From Nannocystis sp. RBIL2 (GTDB taxonomy: Bacteria; Myxococcota_A; Polyangia; Nannocystales; Nannocystaceae), in assembly GCF_026626745.1 (NCBI RefSeq), contig NZ_JAPNJW010000001.1:5378001-5442000 (forward strand): a stretch of 64,000 nt of DNA. Reading direction: 5' to 3'. Below the pieces are notes generated by a model that saw nothing but the letters and a program-made list of their open reading frames with translations, did not search any database and was not told where the DNA came from. Made by a program: the position numbers and the translations under genes. Below, piece by piece: positions 20,592-28,630 of this stretch (within the stretch, counting starts at the first letter, position 1; every line of letters starts with the position of its first letter).

Positions 20592-20903
20592 ATGCTTCCG
20601 ATGATGAGCGAACTCATGCCCGACAACCCAGACAGCTGGACCTTCCTTACCAATCACGCGCACGTTTTGCTGTGCCTGGCGCAAGACCCGGAGATTCGCT
20701 TGTGCGATGTCGCGGCCGAAGTCGGCCTCACCGAACGCGGCGTCCAGCGGATCGTCAAGGAACTGGCGACCTCGGGTTACATCACGCGCGAGCGGAACGG
20801 TCGCCGGAATCGCTATTTGGTGCATCAGCGCCAGCCGCTGCGCCGCTCGATCGCCGCCCACCGCCAGGTCGGGGACCTGCTGCAGCTCATCGTTCAGCGA
20901 TGA
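20592..20903 (+). CDS. Small winged-helix transcriptional regulator
   Basis: A 103-residue protein with a helix-turn-helix LCDVAAEVGLTERGVQRIVKELATSG followed by the wing YITRERNGRRNRYLV. This is the MarR/ArsR-like winged-helix layout with no ligand domain. Several in-frame Met (residues 1, 4, 5, 9) leave the start open; the first gives gatgctt without a clear Shine-Dalgarno. It is a lone plus-strand gene that meets the HEAT-repeat gene tail to tail with only 26 bp between stops. Targets cannot be read from the sequence. Confidence 0.8.
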   Translation: MLPMMSELMPDNPDSWTFLTNHAHVLLCLAQDPEIRLCDVAAEVGLTERGVQRIVKELATSGYITRERNGRRNRYLVHQRQPLRRSIAAHRQVGDLLQLIVQR

Positions 20904-20929
20904 GTCGCCTGGAGATCGTCACCGCCGAT

Positions 20930-22213
20930 TCATGACTCCGGGGTCGCCACGACCTGTGGCCCATCGAGCAGGTGACGTCGGCGCTGGGCGCCCGTCCCCA
21001 GCTCGCGCTGACGCAGCACCCGACGCGCCTCGAAGCCCTCGGCGCCGGGTTCGGAGCAGGCGGCCAGCGCAGCGGCGTCGGTGAGCACGGGTAGGGGGTT
21101 CGCTTCGACGGCCGCGGCTTCGGCGAACCAGTGGTCGTAGTTGCCGGCCCGGTCGGCGAGGTCGCGGCACAGGGCCTCGGGCTCGAGCGCCTCGGTGAAG
21201 GTGGCGAGCTCGCCGTCGTCGACCCAGCCGGAGCGGAACGCCAATTCGTACGCGAATGCGGGCAGTCCGGCGGCCGCCGCTGCGTGGACGACGGCGACCG
21301 TGCGCGCCTTGCTGGCGGCGATCGCCGACCATTCACCATACCAGGTCCAGTAGCCGACGATTCGCTGGACCGCCTTGGCGGCGGTGCGGCGGACGTCGGC
21401 GTGCGGATCGGCGACCGCCAGTTCGCGGAGGCGGTGGACGAAGGTCGGGTCGGCGCACCAGCCGAGCGAGCGGACCGCCTGGGCGCGGGCGAACGGGTGC
21501 GGATCGTCGGTCCCCTCGCGCAGCGCCGCGATCGCGGCCGGGTGCGGGCGCTGGCCGAGCGAGCGGTAGAGGCGGGCGCGGACCGAGAAGTTGGGGTCGC
21601 ACTCCCAGCGCAGCAGCGACGGGATGTAGAGGCGACCGGCCGTCTTCATGCTCCACGCCTGCGAGTGACGCGCACGAAATTTCATCTGCGGGAAGTCGGC
21701 GAGCGGCTGACTCAGGACCAGCTCCGGCAGGCCGGCCGGTCGAGCCGCGACGATCGCCGCGATCTCGCGGGCGCAGCCCGGCGCGAGCCAGCGAGCGGCG
21801 GCGAAGCAGGCGTTCGCCTCGATCGTCCAGCCCTCGGCCTCGCGCGCGCGACCGGCCGCGAGCCAGCGCTCGGGTGATTCGAGGGCCGCGAGGTACTCGC
21901 GCCAGCGCACCGACGACAGCCAGGGCCCACCGTCGCCGCCGTACATCTGCAGGCGGAGGTAGACCGCACCGGCCATGCCGCGCAGCCGCTCGTCGCCCTC
22001 GTTAGGACGGTCCCACGATTCGATGGTGGCGCGGTCGGGCGTCGGGACGTGGGACCAATCCTTGGCCAGCTTGCGCGCGGTCTCGGCGGCGACGCGGGCG
22101 CGATATGTCTCATAGGACAGGCACGCCTCGGGCAGCGGATGGCCCTGCGTGAACCACAGAGCGTCGCCCGGGTAGGCGGCGAGCCTGTCCTCGACGAGCG
22201 CGCGCAGGTCCAT
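20930..22213 (-). CDS. HEAT-repeat protein
   Basis: The central part has a clear run of HEAT-type helices (for example DPNFSVRARLYRSLG, DPHPFARAQAVRSLG and DPHADVRRTAAKAVQ). The rest is helical with many Trp and Arg and no catalytic motif. HEAT domains bind proteins, so a scaffold role is likely. ATG 22213 is 3 bp after the stop of the IgGFc-binding lipoprotein, so the two form an operon. A 16-bp dyad occurs near the start at 22105-22120. Confidence 0.75.
   Translation of the reverse strand: MDLRALVEDRLAAYPGDALWFTQGHPLPEACLSYETYRARVAAETARKLAKDWSHVPTPDRATIESWDRPNEGDERLRGMAGAVYLRLQMYGGDGGPWLSSVRWREYLAALESPERWLAAGRAREAEGWTIEANACFAAARWLAPGCAREIAAIVAARPAGLPELVLSQPLADFPQMKFRARHSQAWSMKTAGRLYIPSLLRWECDPNFSVRARLYRSLGQRPHPAAIAALREGTDDPHPFARAQAVRSLGWCADPTFVHRLRELAVADPHADVRRTAAKAVQRIVGYWTWYGEWSAIAASKARTVAVVHAAAAAGLPAFAYELAFRSGWVDDGELATFTEALEPEALCRDLADRAGNYDHWFAEAAAVEANPLPVLTDAAALAACSEPGAEGFEARRVLRQRELGTGAQRRRHLLDGPQVVATPES
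22105..22120. repeat. Single 16-bp dyad inside the HEAT-repeat gene
   Basis: atgtctcataggacag is a perfect TGTCT-N4-GGACA match within codons for LSYETYR in the N-terminal part. Confidence 0.8.
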
Positions 22214-22216
22214 CGC

Positions 22217-23917
22217 TCAGCCCGGGGGGTTGGGGTTGATCTTGCCGGTGCCGGTGCCGCCCAGATAGGCGTAGGAGTCGTGCTGGTCGTAGCCGACGAT
22301 GATGACCTGGAACGGCGAGTCGCCGCCGTCGAACACGTGGACGCCGTCGGGGCAGGCGATGCGGGCGACCTCGTAGCCGCTGGCGCCGACGGGGTTGAAC
22401 TCGGCGTCGGAGATCGGGACACCATCCATGGTGATGACTGCGCCGACCGGGCGCGTGACGACGGCGACGTCGGTGATCCAGGTGCCGGGCACGAGGACGA
22501 CGTAGCGCGGCAGGTACTGCTCGACGGGGGCCATCTGCACCATCGCCGGGTCGCCGATCGAGCTGCCGAACGCCTCGGCGCCGACCATGTAGCCGTAGAC
22601 CGCGATCGGCTTGTCGGCGATGACCTCGAAGTCACCGGGCTCGGTCGCAGGACCTGTGGCGTAGAACTCGCTCATCTGGTTGGCGTTGAGCACGAAGTTG
22701 GTGGCGGGGATGCCGGTCACGCCGGCGTCGGCGTGGATGGTGACGTTGGTGCCGTCCTCGGAGGCGTAGATCTGCCACAGAGTGTTCTCGGGCGCGCCGC
22801 CGCTGCGGATCGGCATGCGCGAGGCGATGAAGTGCTTGCCCCACTGACGCACGCCGGCGAGCTGCTCCTCCATGTGGTCGCAGCAGCAGGTCGACTCGGG
22901 GATGAGCGCGCACTCCTGGCCGGCGAACACCGCGACGGGGTGGTTCTCGTTGCTGTTGATCTTGGTGCCGGTCATGCTGTCGGGGATCGACTGCACCGCG
23001 ACCGAGAGCACGTCGCCCTCGTTGAGCGGGATCGTGAACGGGGCCCCGGGGGCGCCCTGCGGCACGCTCGGGCCCGCCGCGGTCACCACGCTCGGCTCGA
23101 CCTGCACCATCGTGCCGTCGACCGTGGCGATGACGGTGACGTAGCTGTGCTGGAAGCCGTTGGTGTTGTCGTACATCGACTTCCACGCGGTGACGCGGTT
23201 GATCGTGTCGAGCGCGGCCGCGGGGTAGAGCATGGCGGCGTCGGACAGGAACGACGAGGCGCCGTCGACCGGGTTGAACTGGTAGGCGACGACCGGGACG
23301 TCGGAGGTGACGCGGTAAGACCCGCCCGGGTTGACGCCGGAGTCGTCGATGTGGCGGTCGGGCAGGTTGAAGGTGAAGAGCGACAGCGGCGCGACCGCCT
23401 GCGGCCCGCCGACCGGGCTCCACACGCCGCCGTTCTTGACCTCGACGACGACGTTGGCGGAGGCCGCGAGCTGCACGTTGGCGACGGCGATCGCGTACTG
23501 CGAGGTCTCGACCGAGTCGTGCGAGTCCATGTCGACGGCGTAGAAGCGGCAGCCCACGGTGCTCTTGCCGGCCGACGCCTGGTCGCACGTCTCGGGGATG
23601 ATCGGCCCCTCGTCGGGCCCGCCGAAGTCGGGCTGCATCTCGTTGCCGAAGTCGAACTTCGGGGTCGAGTCGCTGCTCACGGAGGTCGCCTCGGTCGGCC
23701 CCGCCGGCGTGGTGGTGCTGCCGCCGGTGCTGGTCGGCCCGCTCGCGGACTCGGTGCCGGGCTCTTCGGTGGTCGGGCTGCCGGTCGGGCCGAGGCTGGC
23801 GATCGAGGACACCCCCGTGATCGGAGCGGAGGTCTCGTTGCGGCCGTCGTCGCTGCAGGCAGCGAGCAGGAGCAGGAACGAGCCGAGGGGAGCGAGCCGC
23901 GGAGAAACGATGTGCAT
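22217..23917 (-). CDS. IgGFc-binding-type surface lipoprotein
   Basis: The signal MHIVSPRLAPLGSFLLLLAAC ends in a lipobox (Cys21) followed by a Ser/Thr/Pro linker of about 60 residues. The rest matches the IgGFc-binding N-terminal domain family: CRFYAVDMD, SDVPVVAYQFNP, YVTVIATVDGT, GQECALIPESTCCCDHMEEQL, GKHFIASRMP and a final PFQVIIVGYDQHDSYAYLGG. Such proteins are common in myxobacteria, and binding of glycoproteins or carbohydrates is inferred from the family. ATG 23917 has gagg 7 bp upstream. It is divergent to another Thr-rich lipoprotein and heads an operon with the HEAT gene. Confidence 0.85.
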   Translation of the reverse strand: MHIVSPRLAPLGSFLLLLAACSDDGRNETSAPITGVSSIASLGPTGSPTTEEPGTESASGPTSTGGSTTTPAGPTEATSVSSDSTPKFDFGNEMQPDFGGPDEGPIIPETCDQASAGKSTVGCRFYAVDMDSHDSVETSQYAIAVANVQLAASANVVVEVKNGGVWSPVGGPQAVAPLSLFTFNLPDRHIDDSGVNPGGSYRVTSDVPVVAYQFNPVDGASSFLSDAAMLYPAAALDTINRVTAWKSMYDNTNGFQHSYVTVIATVDGTMVQVEPSVVTAAGPSVPQGAPGAPFTIPLNEGDVLSVAVQSIPDSMTGTKINSNENHPVAVFAGQECALIPESTCCCDHMEEQLAGVRQWGKHFIASRMPIRSGGAPENTLWQIYASEDGTNVTIHADAGVTGIPATNFVLNANQMSEFYATGPATEPGDFEVIADKPIAVYGYMVGAEAFGSSIGDPAMVQMAPVEQYLPRYVVLVPGTWITDVAVVTRPVGAVITMDGVPISDAEFNPVGASGYEVARIACPDGVHVFDGGDSPFQVIIVGYDQHDSYAYLGGTGTGKINPNPPG

Positions 23918-24035
23918 GCGAAGAACCTCGAGCGGAGCTTCACGATAGGACCCGCACCCACCCACGCGGGCGAGGTGCGGGCGCGAGTTCTCACACGGTC
24001 GCCACGACCCCCACGCTCGCGTACGATGACGGGGC
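23918..24035. promoter_or_regulatory. Divergent promoter region of two lipoprotein genes
   Basis: Only 118 bp separate the starts of two Thr-linker lipoproteins on opposite strands, so both promoters must lie here. No clear -35/-10 pair or operator is visible. Confidence 0.4.
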
Positions 24036-25136
24036 ATGACCCCCGCAGTCAGGTATCGACCCGCGCGCGCGTGCGGGCTTCTCCTGATCGCCTCGGCCTG
24101 CGCGGGGGGCAGCCCGATCGGCGATACGACCGCGAATTCGTCGACCTCGACGACTTCCACGACCACGACCACGACGACCGCGAGCGCGACCACGAGCGCT
24201 GCACCGACGACGTCGAGTTCGACCTCGACGACGAGCGACACGAGCACGAGCGAGGCGACTTCGACCACGGAGGTCGCGACCACGGCGATCACCACCGGTC
24301 CGGGCGAATGCGCGCCGGTCACCAGCGAGACCTTCACGCTCGCGCAGGACGTGCTGCTCGCGTGCGGAGCGATGGCGGCGGTCGACGTGTTCGACGTGCC
24401 CCTGCGCCACCGCGGCCCGGCGGTCGCCCGCGCGACCCTGACGATCGAGCACACGCAGTCGGTGCCGGAGATCCACTTCTGGAACGCGACCGTGTTGGTC
24501 GGCGAGTCGCAGTACGGCTTCGGGATCGGCGACGACCTGTGCAGCGGCTACCAGCCGGTGACCCGGCAGAACCTCGGCTACGGCGTGCTCACCGAGGCGA
24601 GCGACCGCGTGAAGGTGCCGATGTACCAGGGCTCGGCCCCGTGCACCGACGGCGCGCTGGCGGTCCGCACCGGCTCGACGCTGACCGTGTGGTACGCCGA
24701 CCCGACGCCGGGCTGCGAGCGCGTGGCCTACACCAGCTGGTACGCGACGCAGGGCTTCGAGGCGACCTACGTGTGGCAGACGATGATGAGCCCGATCCTC
24801 GCGCTGGCGATCGACACGCCGCCGGGGACGCAGGCGCTGCTGATGTCGGTGGTCGAGGGCAGCCCCGACAAGAACCCCAACGCGGTGTGCGGCGCCGAGA
24901 CGCAGACCCTCGTCAGCCAGCTGCGCGACGGCGGCGCGGTGCTCCACCAGGCCGAGATGCTGCTGCCGGCCTCGGGCGGCCAGGGCCACCTGGTGCTCGC
25001 CAACGAGGCGCTGCTGCCCGGCGCCGGCCCCCACGCGGTCGACCTCGCCGTCGGCGCCAACGTGTTCGACAGCGCCGTCCGCACCGGCGGCTGCTGCGGC
25101 GACGCGGCCCTGTTCGCGGTGTTCGTGCCGGAGTGA
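24036..25136 (+). CDS. Thr/Ser-linker lipoprotein of unknown function
   Basis: The signal MTPAVRYRPARACGLLLIASAC ends in a lipobox at Cys22. A linker of almost only T, S and A runs from residues 33 to 87. The globular part (residues 92-366) is beta-rich with six Cys and phrases such as LTIEHTQSVPEIHFWNA and GGCCGDAALFAVFVPE, and I recognise no family. Like its divergent neighbour it should be anchored on the cell surface. A dyad chain follows the stop. Confidence 0.75.
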   Translation: MTPAVRYRPARACGLLLIASACAGGSPIGDTTANSSTSTTSTTTTTTTASATTSAAPTTSSSTSTTSDTSTSEATSTTEVATTAITTGPGECAPVTSETFTLAQDVLLACGAMAAVDVFDVPLRHRGPAVARATLTIEHTQSVPEIHFWNATVLVGESQYGFGIGDDLCSGYQPVTRQNLGYGVLTEASDRVKVPMYQGSAPCTDGALAVRTGSTLTVWYADPTPGCERVAYTSWYATQGFEATYVWQTMMSPILALAIDTPPGTQALLMSVVEGSPDKNPNAVCGAETQTLVSQLRDGGAVLHQAEMLLPASGGQGHLVLANEALLPGAGPHAVDLAVGANVFDSAVRTGGCCGDAALFAVFVPE

Positions 25137-25180
25137 TTCTTTTTCGAGTCATGCCTGCTTGGACATGACTGAAAAGACAT
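25137..25180. repeat. Chain of 16-bp dyads at a convergent gene end
   Basis: A degenerate half (25137-25152) leads into atgcctgcttggacat (25151-25166) and atgactgaaaagacat (25165-25180), again with a 14-bp period. The chain begins at the stop of the lipoprotein gene and lies downstream of the convergent GNAT gene. Confidence 0.87.
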
Positions 25181-25290
25181 GTTCTCGGATCGACCTGCAG
25201 TTCGCCGACATCGGCACTCTCGCGCCTCGCGCGGAGCCGAGGCCGAGCTCGCTGGTGCGATGAATCCATCAGCGCAGCGCCCTGAGCAGT

Positions 25291-25812
25291 TTACGAGGAC
25301 GCGCGCGACAGGCTGTAATAGCGGTGCGGCAGGTCGGCGCGCTCGAAGTCGAATCGATAGACCAGCCCGGCGCGCTCGAGCACCCGGCGGGAGCCGAGGT
25401 TCTCGGTCCAGGTGAATCCACACACCTCGGGCAGGCGGAGCGCCGCGAGGGCCAGGTGGACCAGGGCGATTGCGGCCTCGGTGGCCAGGCCGCGGCGCCA
25501 CACCTGCGGGGCGAATCCATAGAGGATCTCGACGCTCTCGCGGCCGCCGGCGTCGGTCGGGGCCAGGCCGGCGTAGCCGCAGGCGACGTCGCCTTCGCGG
25601 AGGGTGTAGACGCCGTAGCCGCGGTCCGGCCACATCGCCAGCAGGCGATCGATCTTCGCGTCGATCTGCGCCAGAGTGCGCGGGCCGCCGAGCGTCGCCG
25701 CGACGGCCGGGTCCTGCCACACGGCGCGGTAGAACGGCCCGTCGTCGGCGGTGATGCGAGCGCCCCGCAAGCGCGCGGTGGTCAGCGTCTCAGGGGCGCG
25801 GACCGCGGTCAC
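25291..25812 (-). CDS. GNAT family N-acetyltransferase (RimJ/RimL type)
   Basis: Family features are TLTTARLRGARITADD at the start, the strand EILYGFAPQVWRRGLATEAAIALVHLAL containing the acetyl-CoA pyrophosphate loop (here RRGLATEA), and the closing NLGSRRVLERAGLVY. Length (173 residues) is normal. GTG 25812 overlaps the stop of the sirtuin gene (GTGA), so acetylase and deacetylase are co-translated. Whether they act on the same protein is an inference from the arrangement. The substrate is not readable. Confidence 0.87.
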   Translation of the reverse strand: MTAVRAPETLTTARLRGARITADDGPFYRAVWQDPAVAATLGGPRTLAQIDAKIDRLLAMWPDRGYGVYTLREGDVACGYAGLAPTDAGGRESVEILYGFAPQVWRRGLATEAAIALVHLALAALRLPEVCGFTWTENLGSRRVLERAGLVYRFDFERADLPHRYYSLSRASS

Positions 25813-26531
25813 GCCAGCAGCTCCGCGTCGCCGTCGGCCAGCCGCGCCAGCATCTCCGTCGCCGGCCCGCGCAGGTGGACGTCGTAGAGGTACGACGCGG
25901 GCGTCTCGTCGGGGTTGATCTCGACGCGTACGGCCCCGGCCTTGCGCGCGTACTCGGGCAGGTAGGCGGCGGGGTAGACCACGGCCGAGGTGCCGATCGA
26001 GACGAACAGGTCGCAGCCCTCGATCGCGGCCTGGGCGGCGTCGAGGATCGGCTCGTGCAGATGGTCGCCGAACCACACGATGTCGGGCCGCCACCAGCCG
26101 CCGCAGCCGTCGCAGCGCAGCTCCTCGCGGACCACGTGGCCGTCCTGCTGCTTGACGCGGCACGTGTCGCAGCGGACGCGCCACAGGTTGCCGTGGAGCT
26201 CGCAGATCTCGCGGCTGCCCGCTTGCGCGTGCAGACCGTCGATGTTCTGGGTGACCACGGTGACGCGAGCCGAGCGCTCACCGGCGCGGGCGACGATGTG
26301 GTGACCGCGGTTCGGCGAGCAGGCAGCCACCAGGCCGCGGCGGTAGTTGTGAAACTCCCACACTGCCGCGGGATCGCGGACGAACGCCTCCTGGCAGGCG
26401 TAACGGCGATAGTCGTATTCCTTCCAGATCCCCCCGGCCCCGCGATACGTGGGCACGCCGCTCTCGGCCGACATACCGGCGCCGGTGAAGAACACGATGC
26501 GCTTGAAATCGCGCAAATGCGGTCCTGACAT
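25809..26531 (-). CDS. Sirtuin-type NAD-dependent protein deacylase
   Basis: Motifs are GAGMSAESGVPTYRG (NAD loop), TQNIDGLH (catalytic His in HGN), a four-Cys zinc site (CDTC and CDGC), FGDHLHEP, and SIGTSAVVYPA. This is a class III bacterial sirtuin of normal length (240 residues). The Tyr and Arg that mark desuccinylases (as in CobB) are represented by YDYRRYA, so deacylation of longer acids is possible but unproven. It overlaps the GNAT gene by 4 bp. ATG 26531 lacks a strong Shine-Dalgarno. Confidence 0.9.
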   Translation of the reverse strand: MSGPHLRDFKRIVFFTGAGMSAESGVPTYRGAGGIWKEYDYRRYACQEAFVRDPAAVWEFHNYRRGLVAACSPNRGHHIVARAGERSARVTVVTQNIDGLHAQAGSREICELHGNLWRVRCDTCRVKQQDGHVVREELRCDGCGGWWRPDIVWFGDHLHEPILDAAQAAIEGCDLFVSIGTSAVVYPAAYLPEYARKAGAVRVEINPDETPASYLYDVHLRGPATEMLARLADGDAELLA

Positions 26532-27349
26532 GGTGGAGATGGTATCGACACGCGGGCCGCGGGGCGAGCCGCGTGAGGATGACAGGGGGACGCTCGCTCC
26601 CCCGCGCGAACGCGTGCTCGAGGCCGCGGGGCGCCCGCTCCGCCGCGGCTGAGCCCGCTGGGCGCGAGCGTGGCCGCGCGGGGGTACAGCCGAAGCGGCG
26701 CGAGCAGCGAACAGACCTTCATCCCGACGCGCAGCAGGGAGATCGGCACATCCGGCGATTCGCCGGAGAACCGGGGTAATGTCCTGGCCAGTACCCGGAG
26801 TCTGCACGGTACGGAGCGGCGCGGAGACTGGCTCACGGGTTTACCTGGTCTGCGCTCCTGAGCGGGACGATGCTCCGGACGAGCCGGATGGATCCGTATG
26901 ATCAGTGCGATTTGGTCGTTCGCGTCGCTGCCACCATATCGCACAGGGGATGAGACAGCGTTCGCACAACTTTCGCGGCTCGGCGCCCGCCGCGGGGGCG
27001 CGCCGCGGCCTCCCCGCCGAGCGCGAGGAAGCGGCGAATTTGCGGCGGAGCGGCATTTTTGGCGGCGAGCGCAACGCCTGCAGTCCCATTCGCAGGCGCG
27101 TTGAAACCTGTTCAATGTCTGTTCACACATGTGCGAACAAACATGCATTGTACTGCGCAGAACAATGTATTGATCATAACACCGTATGTACGATGATACC
27201 GCCGCGGCACCGACCTCGCGCGGAAGCGATCGCGTAGGCGCCTGCGCGACCGCAGAGAGCGCTGTTCACCAATCGAGGGGGGGCTGGTCAGCGCGGAGCC
27301 GGCTATATACCCTGGATTGTGGCCCGCACGCCGGGTCGGAGCGGTTCCG
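26532..27349. other. Long divergent intergenic region
   Basis: These 818 bp lie between the sirtuin (minus) and the PAS-STAS gene (plus). The left 550 bp are GC-rich with no supported gene. From about 27105 to 27200 the DNA becomes AT-rich and contains overlapping dyads (separate entry) and a promoter-like TTGATC (27170-27175) with ATGATA (27193-27198) at 17 bp, which would fire toward the PAS-STAS gene. Confidence 0.45.
27115..27144. repeat. Degenerate dyad chain in the sirtuin/PAS-STAS spacer
   Basis: atgtctgttcacacat (27115-27130) and atgtgcgaacaaacat (27129-27144) keep the catg spacing of 14 bp seen elsewhere. A different 20-bp near-perfect palindrome, tgttcacacatgtgcgaaca (27120-27139), is centred on their junction and could be an operator. 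It lies in the only AT-rich part of this spacer. Confidence 0.6.
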
Positions 27350-28234
27350 ATGAACGACAAAAGCGCCTCCAACCACCCGGAATCCGACACCGAGATCCAG
27401 GCCTTGCGGCGGCGCGTGGCGGAGTTGGAGCGCAGCGTCGCGTCGCTCGAGCAGGAGCGCGACGTCTTCAAGCACGTCGTGCATCACGCGCCTGCCTTCA
27501 TCTCGCGGATGACCCCGGACGGGCGGATGATCTACGCCAACGCCACGTGCGAGCGGCTGATCGGCAAGACGACCGAGCAGATCGCGGGCACCAACATCAT
27601 GCCGCTGCTGTACCCGGGCGACCTGTACCCTGCGGTCGAGGAGTACTTCAAGATCGCGGCCGAGGGCGGGGACGTCAGCGACTACGAGCTGATGATCGAG
27701 TCGCACACCGGCGAGCGCCGGGTCCTGGCGTGGAACTCGTATCACCGCTTCGGGGCCGACGGCTCGCTGCAGGAGGTGGTGTCGTTCGGGGTCGACGTCA
27801 CCGATCGCAAGCGGGAGGAGGACGAGCGCCGCCGGCTGCAGGAGGAGGTGATCGCCGTGCAGGCGGCGACGCTGGCCGAGCTGTCGACGCCGCTGATCCC
27901 GATCAGCGGCAAGATCGTGGCCATGCCGCTGATCGGCTCGGTCGACGCGGCGCGGGCCCAGCGGATCATCGACACCCTGCTTTCGGGTATCAGCGAGGCC
28001 CGGGCCAGCACCGCGATCCTCGACATCACCGGCGTGGCCGTGGTCGACACGCAGGTCGCCGACGCGCTGCTGAAGGCCGCCCGCGCGGTGCGGTTGCTCG
28101 GGGCCGAGGTGATTCTCACGGGGATCCGCCCCGACGTCGCGCAGACTTTGGTCAACCTCGGGACGAATCTCGAGGGCATCGTCACTCGCGCGACCCTGCA
28201 GAGCGGCATCGCGTTCGCCATGCAGCAAGGCTGA
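27350..28234 (+). CDS. PAS-STAS protein, RsbR-like stressosome component (orphan)
   Basis: The coiled coil (residues 10-40) is followed by a PAS domain (FISRMTPDGRMIYANATCERLIGKT, LLYPGDL) and a STAS domain from STPLIPIS with MPLIGSVD, ILDITGV and LTGIRP. It is close to the protein encoded at 14136-15053 in the STAS part. Unlike that one it keeps the phosphorylatable Thr in VVDTQVAD (Thr205 equivalent of RsbRA). No RsbS/RsbT partners are adjacent. ATG 27350 has cggagcgg upstream; the longer frame is less likely. Confidence 0.86.
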   Translation: MNDKSASNHPESDTEIQALRRRVAELERSVASLEQERDVFKHVVHHAPAFISRMTPDGRMIYANATCERLIGKTTEQIAGTNIMPLLYPGDLYPAVEEYFKIAAEGGDVSDYELMIESHTGERRVLAWNSYHRFGADGSLQEVVSFGVDVTDRKREEDERRRLQEEVIAVQAATLAELSTPLIPISGKIVAMPLIGSVDAARAQRIIDTLLSGISEARASTAILDITGVAVVDTQVADALLKAARAVRLLGAEVILTGIRPDVAQTLVNLGTNLEGIVTRATLQSGIAFAMQQG

Positions 28235-28630
28235 CGCCGCTGTCAGTACATTCTGGGGTGGCAACACCCCCGGTGCGCCGTGGGGTCGAATCGACCCAGG
28301 ACGTCGTGCGAGCATTCGTCGGACGGCCGTCGGCGGGGGCTTGCGGCCGCTTTCGGCGCTGCGCGAGGCGCGGCCGATGTGTGGCGGTCACCGCTGGTGT
28401 GGTGATTGCCACAGACGCATGAGTGGAATCAGGCCCGTGCAATAGTAACAAAGTGGCAAAAGTGCTCACCCACACGTCGGTCGCGGGCGGACGCCAGGGG
28501 CACGCCTGCGGGGGCCGAAAATTGTGCATGATTAAATCATAGTAGTCTATATAATCAAGACAGGATCAAGACGCTGGGACGGCCGTGGCCTGCGCCCGCC
28601 GTCGTGACCTCGATTCGCCGGAGGACTGGA
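28235..28630. other. Intergenic region upstream of the NRPS-like gene
   Basis: Nearly 400 bp without a gene. The left 280 bp are GC-rich and featureless. The right end (28521-28560) is strikingly AT-rich and holds a small palindrome and a -10-like box, described separately. Confidence 0.5.
28528..28555 (+). promoter_or_regulatory. Palindrome plus -10-like box before the A-T-R gene
   Basis: ATGATTAAATCAT (28528-28540) has perfect 6-bp arms around one base, and TATAAT lies at 28550-28555, 76 bp before the start codon. No matching -35 at normal spacing is evident, so an activator-dependent or alternative sigma promoter with the palindrome as operator is possible. Confidence 0.35.

Noticed and set aside
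22049..25168. A 1039-codon plus-strand frame across the IgGFc gene and beyond.
   Set aside because: It runs antisense to one lipoprotein and out of frame with another, and has His/Arg/Asp low-complexity content.
26898..27237. Small frames in the sirtuin/PAS-STAS spacer.
   Set aside because: They conflict with each other, cross the AT-rich control region and have no protein-like features.
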